This document shows, piece by piece, positions 1-5,927 of a stretch of DNA of 6,212 bases; position 1 is the stretch's first letter; the number at the start of each line of letters is the position of its first letter. The translations under genes and the position numbers were made by a program. The notes beneath the pieces are model-generated. The model made no database searches. It was not told the DNA's origin and saw only the letters and a program-made list of their open reading frames with translations. The stretch comes from VBDM01 sp035702665 (GTDB lineage Bacteria > Pseudomonadota > Gammaproteobacteria > Burkholderiales > SG8-39), in the NCBI GenBank assembly GCA_035702665.1, contig DASSQD010000113.1, forward strand, positions 1 through 6,212, given 5' to 3'.

Positions 1-1
1 G

Positions 2-442
2 GGAGTCTCCGGCGCCGAGGTCTACCGGTGGGAGCTGCGGCGCGGGGCCGGGATGCCGAAGCCGCTGCTGCGCTCCGAGCTCGACCTGGATCCGGACGCC
101 GCCTGGCTCATGCGCTGCGACCGGGTGGACTTCCCGCCCGGAGGCATCGCCTATACGCACACGCACCGCGGGCCGGGCATCCGCTGCCTGTTGACCGGCG
201 AGATCCGCATCAAGGTGAAAGGCGAGGAGCATCTGGTGCGCCCGGGAGAACCGTGGTTCGCGGCCGGCCCGGACCCGGTCCTCGCGCTCGCATCGGAGCG
301 CGAGCCGACGGCATTCGCGCGGGTGATGGTCCTCCCGGCGGAGCTGCGCGGGAAATCCTCGATCAAGTACGTGCTCCCCGAAGACGCCGACAAGCCGAAG
401 CGGCAGACCTACCAGATGTTCGTCGACGACCCGATCGATTGA
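2..442 (+). CDS. Cupin-fold protein, 5' end cut by window edge
   Basis: The reading frame is open from the first bases to a TGA at 440-442, giving 146 visible residues. An internal ATG at 53 exists, but the 17 codons before it (with a VYRWEL stretch) read as real protein, so the true start probably lies upstream. The fold is recognised from the small beta-rich layout: PPGG, then His-Thr-His (visible residues 53-55), a LLTGEIRI strand pair, and a PGEPWF turn about 20 residues later. In canonical cupins the HxH is followed by a Glu and a second motif supplies another His. Here the Glu position is Gly59 and the second motif has no His, so only two of the usual four metal ligands are evident. Substrate and reaction are unknown; it could be a small metal-dependent enzyme or a sensor. 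It lies 36 bp upstream of the transposase-like gene on the same strand. The family call is fairly safe, the function is not. Confidence 0.75.
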   Translation, partial: GVSGAEVYRWELRRGAGMPKPLLRSELDLDPDAAWLMRCDRVDFPPGGIAYTHTHRGPGIRCLLTGEIRIKVKGEEHLVRPGEPWFAAGPDPVLALASEREPTAFARVMVLPAELRGKSSIKYVLPEDADKPKRQTYQMFVDDPID

Positions 443-447
443 GGCGG

Positions 448-475
448 TCAACGCCACCCCGCGCCGCGGCGTTGA
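448..475. repeat. Perfect 8-bp inverted repeat before the RAYT gene
   Basis: TCAACGCC (448-455) and GGCGTTGA (468-475) are exact reverse complements around a 12-nt GC-rich loop. The structure fills most of the 36-bp gap between the cupin stop and the RAYT start at 479. It lacks a following T-run, so it is not a standard intrinsic terminator. RAYT proteins act on short palindromes (REPs) that often flank their own gene, so this may be a cognate palindrome. However, the GTAG/GGAG-like tetranucleotide typical of many REPs is not next to it. The right arm also covers the only GAG that could act as a weak ribosome-binding site for the RAYT gene. Confidence 0.5.
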
Positions 476-478
476 GCG

Positions 479-1063
479 ATGATGGCGCGTCTCGCCTGCC
501 CCGAGGAAGCCCACGCCACGCTGCACGTGGTGCAGCGCGGCCGCGAACGCTGCGCCTGTTTTTCCTGCGCGCGCGACCGCGCCGCCTACCTCGACTCGCT
601 GCGGGAATGCGCCACGCGCGCCGAATGCGCGATGCACGCCTATGCCCTGATGGGAAACCACGTGCATCTTCTGCTCACGTCGAGACGCGCGGCGGGTCCC
701 GCGCGCCTCATGCCCGCGATCGCCGCGCGCTATGCGAGCTATCTCTCCGGCGAGTACGGCCACGAAGATTCCGTTTGGGAAGAGCCCTACGACGCGTCGC
801 CGGTGCACGCGCGCAGGCACCTGCTCGCCTGCATGCGCTATATCGAGGAGAATCCGGTGCGTGCCGGGCTTGCGCCTTCTCCGGGCGCGTGGCCCTGGTC
901 CAGCTACCGCCGCAACGCGCTCGGTGAGGACGACGCCTTGGTCACGGCTCATCCGCACTACTGCTCGCTGGGGCGCTCGCCCGAGGCGCGGCGCACGGCC
1001 TACGCGGCCCTGTTCACGGAGAAGCGGATATCATCCGCGCATGGCCGCGGATCGCACGCTTGA
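479..1063 (+). CDS. REP-associated tyrosine transposase (RAYT), IS200-like Y1 family
   Basis: The 194-residue protein has the signature of Y1/HUH single-strand DNA transposases of the RAYT group: an N-terminal HVVQRG strand, the HUH motif His61-Val-His63 inside MGNHVHLLL, and the helix RYIEENPVRAG, whose Tyr121 matches the catalytic tyrosine position. A WPWSSYR motif follows at about residues 138-144. Such enzymes cut and join REP palindromes and are usually single-copy, domesticated genes rather than mobile IS elements. Oddities: the usual WEGRY-type motif reads WEEPY (100-104), and the protein ends soon after the YAALF motif (175-179), where relatives commonly run further. The last 23 bases overlap the next gene. 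An ATG doublet (479 and 482) leaves the start ambiguous by one codon; an in-frame TGA at 473 blocks any earlier start. No good Shine-Dalgarno sequence is seen. Family assignment is firm; activity is uncertain. Confidence 0.88.
   Translation: MMARLACPEEAHATLHVVQRGRERCACFSCARDRAAYLDSLRECATRAECAMHAYALMGNHVHLLLTSRRAAGPARLMPAIAARYASYLSGEYGHEDSVWEEPYDASPVHARRHLLACMRYIEENPVRAGLAPSPGAWPWSSYRRNALGEDDALVTAHPHYCSLGRSPEARRTAYAALFTEKRISSAHGRGSHA
1018..1041 (+). promoter_or_regulatory. Shine-Dalgarno plus hairpin spacer at the CDF gene start
   Basis: A strong purine run, GGAGAAG (1018-1024), lies too far from the ATG at 1041 for normal use: 19 nt separate its GGAG from the start. Between them is a perfect hairpin, GCGGAT (1024-1029), loop ATC, ATCCGC (1033-1038). 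Folding it would leave about four unpaired bases plus the stem base between the GGAG and the start, giving a near-normal effective spacing. The element lies inside the 3' coding end of the RAYT gene, so ribosomes finishing RAYT would melt it. A role in translational coupling is inference. Confidence 0.4.
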
Positions 1064-1949
1064 GCGCTACGCCTGGCTGTCGCTCGCCGCGGCGGTGGCG
1101 ACCATCGTCCTGAAGACGCTCGCGTGGTACGTCACGGACTCGGTCGGGCTGCTGTCCGATGCGCTCGAGGCGCTCATCAACCTCGCCGCGGCGCTGCTCA
1201 CCCTGTCGATGCTGCGGCTCGCGGCGAGGCCTCCGGACTCGCGCCATCCCTATGGGCGCTTCAAGGCCGAGTACTTCTCGAGCGGCGCCGAAGGCGCGCT
1301 GATCGTCTTCGCGGCAGTGAGCATCGCCTACGCCGCCGCTCCCCGGCTCGCGGCTCCGCACCCGATCGACGCGCCGGCGCTCGGCATCGCGCTCTCGGTC
1401 GCGGCGACCGCGATCAACCTCGGCGTGGCGCTGCGGCTCGTCTCGGCCGGCCGGCGGCTGCACAGCATCGCCATCGAGGCCGACGGCCACCACCTCATGA
1501 CCGACGTGTGGACCTCGGCCGGCGTCGTGGCGGGCGTGGTGCTGGTGGCGGCGACGGGCTGGCTGATCCTCGACCCGCTGATCGCCCTCGCGGTGGCGGT
1601 GCACATCGTGTGGACCGGATTCATGCTCATGCGCCGCTCGTTCGCCGGACTGCTCGACGCGGCGATTCCCGCAGCCGAGGTCGCCGAGATCGAGAAGATC
1701 TTCGTCGAGTACCGGCGCCGATACCAGATCGAATTCCACGCGCTGCTCACCCGCCAGGCGGGAGCCCGGCGCTTCATCTCCTTCCACCTGCTCGTCCCCG
1801 ACGCGTGGCCCGTCGAGCGCGCGCACGCGCTCTCGGAGGAGATCGAGGAGCGCATCCGCTCGCTCGTGCCGCAGGCGATCACGCTCAGCCACATCGAGCC
1901 CATCTCCCAGCCGGCGTCGTACGACGACATCAAGCTCGAGCGCTGGTAG
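1041..1949 (+). CDS. Cation diffusion facilitator (CDF) family metal transporter
   Basis: This 302-residue inner-membrane protein has the standard CDF plan: six hydrophobic segments (roughly 11-31, 34-61, 80-102, 112-133, 150-172, 174-196) and a cytosolic C-terminal ferredoxin-like domain (about 205-290). CDF proteins export divalent cations (Zn, Fe, Mn, Co) by proton antiport. Aligned by eye to E. coli YiiP, the transport site Asp-Asp-His-Asp becomes Glu43, Asn47, His151, Asp155. The loop site keeps Asp66 and His69, but its second His is Arg73. The C-terminal binding site appears intact as His233, His249, His262, His284 and Glu286. Segment 5 has the strong HHLMTDVWTS signature. The ATG at 1041 was chosen because it puts about ten residues before the first membrane segment and no other in-frame start codon lies close upstream. 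It overlaps the RAYT gene by 23 bp and is followed 4 bp later by the reductase gene, suggesting an operon. Metal specificity cannot be assigned from sequence alone. Confidence 0.92.
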   Translation: MAADRTLERYAWLSLAAAVATIVLKTLAWYVTDSVGLLSDALEALINLAAALLTLSMLRLAARPPDSRHPYGRFKAEYFSSGAEGALIVFAAVSIAYAAAPRLAAPHPIDAPALGIALSVAATAINLGVALRLVSAGRRLHSIAIEADGHHLMTDVWTSAGVVAGVVLVAATGWLILDPLIALAVAVHIVWTGFMLMRRSFAGLLDAAIPAAEVAEIEKIFVEYRRRYQIEFHALLTRQAGARRFISFHLLVPDAWPVERAHALSEEIEERIRSLVPQAITLSHIEPISQPASYDDIKLERW

Positions 1950-1953
1950 GCGA

Positions 1954-2886
1954 ATGAAACGGATTCTCGTGGTCGGAGCAGGAGCGATCGGGGGCCTCTA
2001 CGCCGCCCACCTCGCCAGGGTCGCGGACGTGGTGGCGCTCGATACGAACCGGGCGCACGTCGATGCCATCCGGGGGCACGGCCTGAGGCTCACCGGCCTG
2101 AGCGATCTCGCGGCGAAGCTCACCGCCTTCGCGCACCCCGCGGAGATGGGCTCGCACTGGTTCGACGCCGTGATCTTCCTCGTGAAGTCGCAGGCGACCG
2201 AAGCTGCGTTCCAATCGCTGCATCCCGTGATCGAGGGGCGGCCGGTGCTGGTTACCTTCCAGAACGGCATGGGAAACGAGGAGCTGCTCATGCGCGCGAG
2301 CGGCCTCGACGTCGCGCACGGCGTCTCCTTCGAGGCGGCGCGCTACGACGGTCCGGGACACATCCACCACCTGGTGCACGGCGAGGAGTCGTGGCTCGGA
2401 CCAGCGCGCGGGGGCGTCGAATCGGTCGCGTGGCTGGGCGAGCTGATGACGCGCTCGGGCCTTCCGACGAAAGTGGTCGCCGATCCGCGCGGAGCGATCT
2501 GGGGCAAGTTCATCTTCAACAGCGTGATGAACCCGATCGGCGCGATCGTCCAGGGCGTGAACGCCGCGCGCTACGACGTGCCCGAGATGCGCGCGCTCAT
2601 CGACGACATGGCGGCCGAGTGCATCCGAGTCGCCGAGGCGCTGGGGATCAAGCTCGAATTCGATCCCATGTATCTCGTGAAGAAATTCCGCTCGGGCGAA
2701 GTCCCCTTGAGCAAGCACGCGGGCTCGATGGCGCAGGACCTCGAGGCCGGCCGCGAGACCGAGCTCGAGTCGATGACCGGCTACATCGTGAGGAAGGCGA
2801 AGGAGCTCGGCGTTCCGGTGCCCGTCACCGAGAGTGTATACAGGATGGCGAAGGGCGTGGAGTATGCGGCCAGGGTGGAGCGCTAG
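1954..2886 (+). CDS. Ketopantoate reductase-like (ApbA/PanE family) oxidoreductase
   Basis: The 310-residue cytosolic enzyme has an N-terminal Rossmann fold with GAGAIGG (residues 8-14) and a C-terminal all-helical domain. Family residues are present: Asn104 in QNG, the catalytic Lys185 in IWGKFIFN, Asn189 and Asn193, Ser258, and Glu270 at the place of the substrate-carboxylate region Glu of PanE. True PanE reduces 2-dehydropantoate to pantoate with NADPH for pantothenate synthesis. The second Rossmann strand here ends in Asp30 (VALDTNR), an acidic residue that often favours NADH over NADPH, although Arg33 follows. Many genomes carry several paralogues acting on other 2-oxo acids, so no panE symbol is given. 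The ATG follows the CDF stop by 4 bp, and GGTAGG, which overlaps that stop codon, can serve as the ribosome-binding site; both point to co-translation with the transporter. It converges on the lipoprotein gene, 27 bp from its stop, with no clear terminator between. Length is normal and nothing looks broken. Confidence 0.92.
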   Translation: MKRILVVGAGAIGGLYAAHLARVADVVALDTNRAHVDAIRGHGLRLTGLSDLAAKLTAFAHPAEMGSHWFDAVIFLVKSQATEAAFQSLHPVIEGRPVLVTFQNGMGNEELLMRASGLDVAHGVSFEAARYDGPGHIHHLVHGEESWLGPARGGVESVAWLGELMTRSGLPTKVVADPRGAIWGKFIFNSVMNPIGAIVQGVNAARYDVPEMRALIDDMAAECIRVAEALGIKLEFDPMYLVKKFRSGEVPLSKHAGSMAQDLEAGRETELESMTGYIVRKAKELGVPVPVTESVYRMAKGVEYAARVER

Positions 2887-2913
2887 GGCGGGTAGGACGG
2901 CACACCGCCGCCG

Positions 2914-5763
2914 CTATGGCACCGGCTGCACGATGAAATTGCTCTCGCCGGAAACGAAGACCGTCTTCCCGTCGGACGCTATGCTCAGAACGATCGGGAG
3001 GCCGGGAGCGGCTTGGAGCGCGATGGGCGCGAGCTCGGTGAATCCTCCGATACCGTCGGGGCTGGTAAGGTCGTACGTGTGGAGGACCGTCGGATCGTCC
3101 GGGGACACGCCATAGGCCCGAGTTCCGTCTGGTGAGATCACGGACTGGCGCAGGTTCTGCACGATCCCGAGTATATTGAATTGTCGGTCTAGTACCACCG
3201 GGTCGACGATCGAGATGCTGCCGGTGCGATCGTAGCTGATGCGATTGGCGATTCGATCTGGAAGGGCTTGCACGAACTGGAACAGGCTCGAGTCGAAATA
3301 GAACAGCGGTACCGGGAGCGTATTGCTATTCGGCCCGACGAGGATGCGGCTTCCGTCCAGCGAACTGACCGGCGCGACCCAGCCGAACGATGAGGGCGAC
3401 GCGGTCGGAATGTCGGAGAACTGAAAGGTCAGAACGTCGTAGCTCCGCGGGGGAACCCCCGATTTCAGGATCAATGCCCGTCCATCGTTGGCCATGGCGA
3501 TCCGCGTGATCGGAGTCGCCGAAACGATGTCCGACCTGGTGATCGTCCAGGTGTCCAGATTGATGTGATGGATGAGCGACGGCGTCAGCGCAATCAACTC
3601 TCGCCCGTCCGGGGTCATGGCGATGTCGACCGGCGGGTCGACCAGGATCGAGTCCGTCACCCAGACCGAGCCGTTCCAGCGGTGGCGCTCGACCCGCGGG
3701 TCTCCGGGCACTGAATTGAACAGCCAGTTGTTGGTGTACACGCTGGCCCGTTCCCCGTCGTATATGGAGCGGTCGTGGATGAGCGACGTCGGCAGCGCGA
3801 CTGCTGAAAACGTCGGCTGGGCGGTGACGCGAAGGCTCGCACGCGAACGGTCCAACCCGAGCTGATTCGGGATCGTTACGGGATAGCTGCCGGCGGCCAG
3901 GGATGGGTGGAGAACGCGAATCTCCGTGTCGCTGACCTTGGTGTAGTTTGAAACTGGAGTTGCGCCGAACAGGATATCGCCGGTGGGGTTGTTGAATCCC
4001 GCTCCACGCACGATGACCTCCGTGCTGGTGTTGGGACGCTCCACGTAGGGAGAGACGAAGTTCACCTTTGGAATCCGGAAGTCGAGCGAGGCGACAAGCG
4101 GCGCATTGGTCGGCGCTTGCATCGGCGGTGTGTAGGCGAAAGTAATCGCGGCATCGCCCGTTCCCGGATCGAACTTTGCCAACTGGCCTGCGTCGAGGGT
4201 CAGAGTGACGTTCGTTCCCGAGGAACCGCTGGTCGGCGACACGCTCATCCACGGCACGGAGGACTTTGCCGCCCAGGTCAGAGGCACGCCCGTCGATCCG
4301 ACGCCGATATTCTGGCTGAGGGCGGAAGGCGGCGATGTCGTATCGATCACGAACATCGGGGCCGCCGGGGTGAACGTAAGGGAGGAGCCCGCAACCACGT
4401 ACGTGATTCCGACCGATGCGGTCTGTGCTTCGGTGGTGAACGAGACGGTTGCCGTGTAGGTCGCGGGCGCAAGCGCGGTGGTATTGACGCTCGCGGTCGC
4501 GGTTGCGGGCGCCGTCCCGTTCGCCGGGACGTTCAGCCATCCGCTTGCCCCGGCGCCATAGCTGACCGAGATGGAATAGGCCAAGCTCACGCTCTGCTGC
4601 GTGGAGAGGGTGATGTCCTGCGACGCGGGGAGAGTTCCGCTGCTAAACGCATTGAAGGTCAGGCTTGCGGGCGAGCGGGTCAAGATCGGCTCGCTGACAA
4701 CGTAGGTCACCGTCACCGGCACCGACTGGGTCGCCGTGTTGACGGCGAGGGTCGCCGTGTAGGTGCCCGGCGAGAGCGAGGTCGTGTTGACGCCTGCGGT
4801 CACAGTGCCCGGCGCCGTGCCGTTCGCCGGCACGTTCAGCCAGCCGCTCGGGCCGGGACCGTAGCTTACCGAGATCGCGTAGTTGACCGGAATGCTTCCT
4901 TGGGTCGTCAGCGTGATGTCCTGGGTCGCAGGCGTCGAGGCGAGCCTGAGAACGCTGAAAGTCAGCGAGACCGGCGATCGCGTGATTTGCGGCTGGCTCA
5001 CGGTATAGCTGACCGGGATGTCGACGCTGTTGCCGTTCCCGGTCATGTGAAGGGTCGCGTTCAGCGTCCCGAGGGCGACCTGGGAGTTGACGCTCACGGA
5101 CAGCGTCGTCGGCAGCGTGGCTCCGCTGGCTGAAGCGCCGCCGTTGACGTTCAGCCAGCCGGTCCCGGAGGTGTAGCTGATCGAAACGTTCCAGGCGTAG
5201 CTCGCCCCGCCGAGCTCGGAGATGGCGAGGTTCTGCGCTGCGGGCGCCGTTCCACCCAGCAGCTGGCTGAAGCTCAGGCTGGTCGGTGTCGCGGCGAACC
5301 CGGTGAGCGGCTGAACCGTGTAGCTGATCTGTACGTCGCGAAGGGCGAGAGCGTTCTGCTTGATGTCGCCGATCACGAAGCGGAGGGTCGTGGTGTACGT
5401 CCCCGGCGCCAGAGACGTCGTGGTGGCCGCCACGACGAAGGAGCAACTGCTGAGGCTGGGCGTGCAGTTGAAGACATTCGGATTCTGATCGAGCCACGAC
5501 GGAGGAGTCACCCCCGGCGGAAAGCCGGCGATGATGCCAACGGCGTTGGGATTGGTGATGGTGATCTGCACCGTCTGCGAGGACGGGAGCGCGCCGTTCT
5601 GGACGGCGGTCAACGAGATGCTCTTGGGGTTGACGTCGAGGCCGGGCGCGGTGGAGAAATCCGGCGTGCCGCTGCCGCCGCCTCCTCCTCCTCCGCAGGC
5701 AGCCAGCACCAGCACAGCGAAGACGCACGCCAGCCGCGCGCGACCGATGCGCCCCACAACCAT
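2914..5763 (-). CDS. Large modular surface lipoprotein (Ig/BACON-like repeats, IPT/TIG, beta-propeller-like)
   Basis: The frame stays open to 6042, but the start at 5763 is favoured. It gives a lipoprotein signal (MVVGRIGRAR, hydrophobic core, lipobox Leu20-Ala-Ala-Cys23) and has AGGGAG 7 nt upstream. The product is 949 residues. Lipidated Cys23 is followed by seven Gly; the absence of Asp at +2 suits export to the outer membrane. Five beta-sandwich modules follow (about 41-150, 154-254, 259-355, 360-457, 461-565), each with a Trp-centred core (W90, W203, W308, W409, W505), resembling BACON/Ig-like domains. Residues 566-647 look like an IPT/TIG module (RGAGFNNPTGDILFG). The C-terminal 290 residues carry recurrent DG turns (TPDG 717, ANDG 758, SLDG 801, DRTG 845, SPDG 877, ASDG 929) typical of beta-propellers. 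Mature cysteines other than Cys23 are C100 and C107, a possible disulfide in module 1. No catalytic motif is seen; adhesion, glycan binding or cell-envelope scaffolding are guesses. AT-richer patches in the 3' third set it apart from its neighbours. Confidence 0.88.
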   Translation of the reverse strand: MVVGRIGRARLACVFAVLVLAACGGGGGGGSGTPDFSTAPGLDVNPKSISLTAVQNGALPSSQTVQITITNPNAVGIIAGFPPGVTPPSWLDQNPNVFNCTPSLSSCSFVVAATTTSLAPGTYTTTLRFVIGDIKQNALALRDVQISYTVQPLTGFAATPTSLSFSQLLGGTAPAAQNLAISELGGASYAWNVSISYTSGTGWLNVNGGASASGATLPTTLSVSVNSQVALGTLNATLHMTGNGNSVDIPVSYTVSQPQITRSPVSLTFSVLRLASTPATQDITLTTQGSIPVNYAISVSYGPGPSGWLNVPANGTAPGTVTAGVNTTSLSPGTYTATLAVNTATQSVPVTVTYVVSEPILTRSPASLTFNAFSSGTLPASQDITLSTQQSVSLAYSISVSYGAGASGWLNVPANGTAPATATASVNTTALAPATYTATVSFTTEAQTASVGITYVVAGSSLTFTPAAPMFVIDTTSPPSALSQNIGVGSTGVPLTWAAKSSVPWMSVSPTSGSSGTNVTLTLDAGQLAKFDPGTGDAAITFAYTPPMQAPTNAPLVASLDFRIPKVNFVSPYVERPNTSTEVIVRGAGFNNPTGDILFGATPVSNYTKVSDTEIRVLHPSLAAGSYPVTIPNQLGLDRSRASLRVTAQPTFSAVALPTSLIHDRSIYDGERASVYTNNWLFNSVPGDPRVERHRWNGSVWVTDSILVDPPVDIAMTPDGRELIALTPSLIHHINLDTWTITRSDIVSATPITRIAMANDGRALILKSGVPPRSYDVLTFQFSDIPTASPSSFGWVAPVSSLDGSRILVGPNSNTLPVPLFYFDSSLFQFVQALPDRIANRISYDRTGSISIVDPVVLDRQFNILGIVQNLRQSVISPDGTRAYGVSPDDPTVLHTYDLTSPDGIGGFTELAPIALQAAPGLPIVLSIASDGKTVFVSGESNFIVQPVP
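4393..4989 (-). repeat. Tandem coding duplication: lipoprotein modules 3 and 4
   Basis: Modules 3 (4699-4989) and 4 (4393-4686) are near-copies at a 303-bp period (101 residues). Both share RSP-SLTF, QDITL, a SGWLNVPANGTAP core and a YTAT strand. The DNA is close too: the stretch beginning GTTCGCCGG at 4519 and again at 4822 differs at only a few positions over about 30 bases. Modules 1, 2 and 5 share the same plan but are much more diverged. This points to a comparatively recent duplication by unequal exchange, an inference from the similarity. Confidence 0.8.
5674..5694 (-). repeat. Triplet repeat encoding the poly-Gly tether
   Basis: On the + strand this reads (GCC)3(TCC)4, translating on the - strand to Gly24-Gly30 directly after the lipidated Cys23. 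Such Gly/Ser-rich tethers are common after lipoboxes. The unbroken triplets could change copy number without shifting the frame, altering tether length only. Confidence 0.7.
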
Positions 5764-5770
5764 CGTGTTT

Positions 5771-5778
5771 CTCCCTTT
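5771..5778 (-). promoter_or_regulatory. Ribosome-binding site deciding the lipoprotein start
   Basis: Read on the - strand this is AAAGGGAG, with 7 nt between it and the ATG at 5763. It is the best Shine-Dalgarno match near any start in this frame and, with the lipobox 22 residues in, fixes the start here rather than at the upstream ATG at 6042, which lies inside the divergent Bug gene. Confidence 0.8.
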
Positions 5779-5780
5779 TT

Positions 5781-5810
5781 CCCGGCGACGGGCCCCTCCC
5801 GGCCGCCGGG
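5781..5810 (-). promoter_or_regulatory. GC-rich hairpin in the lipoprotein mRNA leader
   Basis: CCCGGCG (5781-5787) and CGCCGGG (5804-5810) are exact reverse complements around a 16-nt loop. The loop itself contains GGGCCC (5790-5795), and alternative GGCC pairing is possible. In the lipoprotein transcript the stem ends 2-3 nt before the ribosome-binding site, so it could limit ribosome access or stabilise the 5' end. It is followed by A residues on this strand and preceded by T residues on the other, so it does not have the form of an intrinsic terminator in either direction. The role is inferred. Confidence 0.4.
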
Positions 5811-5853
5811 TTCGCCCCTCGATCTGTTGCCGATGTGGGCGAATGTCGCGAAA

Positions 5854-5882
5854 ATGATTCCACAGAAACGCCGGGGGGTCAA
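5854..5882 (-). promoter_or_regulatory. Candidate sigma70 promoter for the lipoprotein gene
   Basis: On the - strand, TTGACC (5882-5877) matches the -35 consensus at 5 of 6 positions. After exactly 17 bp, AATCAT (5859-5854) matches the -10 at 4 of 6. Transcription would start near 5847, giving a leader of roughly 84 nt that includes the GC-rich hairpin. It was found by eye, so a chance match in intergenic DNA cannot be excluded. Confidence 0.45.
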
Positions 5883-5898
5883 CGACGCGCTCCGGAGC

Positions 5899-5927
5899 TT
5901 CGGAAAAGCCGTCATTTGTCACATAAT
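5899..5927 (+). promoter_or_regulatory. Candidate promoter for the Bug receptor gene
   Basis: CATAAT (5922-5927) matches the -10 consensus at 5 of 6 positions. The hexamer 17 bp upstream, TTCGGA (5899-5904), is a poor -35 (3 of 6), which would suit an activator-dependent promoter. The implied start near 5934 leaves about 19 nt before the ATG at 5953, just enough for the GGAG ribosome-binding site at 5941-5944. It lies back to back with the lipoprotein promoter candidate, with 16 bp between the two -35 boxes. Confidence 0.4.

Noticed and set aside
28..927. 299-residue open frame on the + strand over the cupin and RAYT genes
   Set aside because: It is an Arg/Ala/Gly-rich out-of-frame translation typical of high-GC DNA, and it overlaps two genes with recognisable motifs.
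732..1040. Upstream extension of the CDF frame by 103 codons
   Set aside because: It lies inside the RAYT coding region, has low-complexity Arg/Thr/Pro content, and would place a long non-family segment before the first membrane helix.
479..1063. Reading the transposase as an active insertion sequence
   Set aside because: No second transposon gene, target duplication or matching ends were seen around it, and RAYTs are generally not self-mobile.
1014..1892. 292-residue antisense frame opposite the CDF gene
   Set aside because: Its composition (Arg/Glu/His/Asp-rich, no hydrophobic core) is that of a reverse-strand shadow of a GC-rich membrane protein gene.
1930..2718. 262-residue antisense frame opposite the reductase gene
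   Set aside because: It is an Arg/His/Asp-rich shadow opposite a gene with a complete set of family motifs.
2887..2913. Possible bidirectional terminator between the convergent genes
   Set aside because: Only a 5-bp GGCGG/CCGCC stem with a 13-nt loop (or a 4-bp alternative) can form, and there is no T-run on either side.
4117..5133. 338-residue + strand frame opposite the lipoprotein repeats
   Set aside because: Its repeated Arg/Gly/Asp pattern mirrors the tandem modules on the other strand; no fold or start signal is seen.
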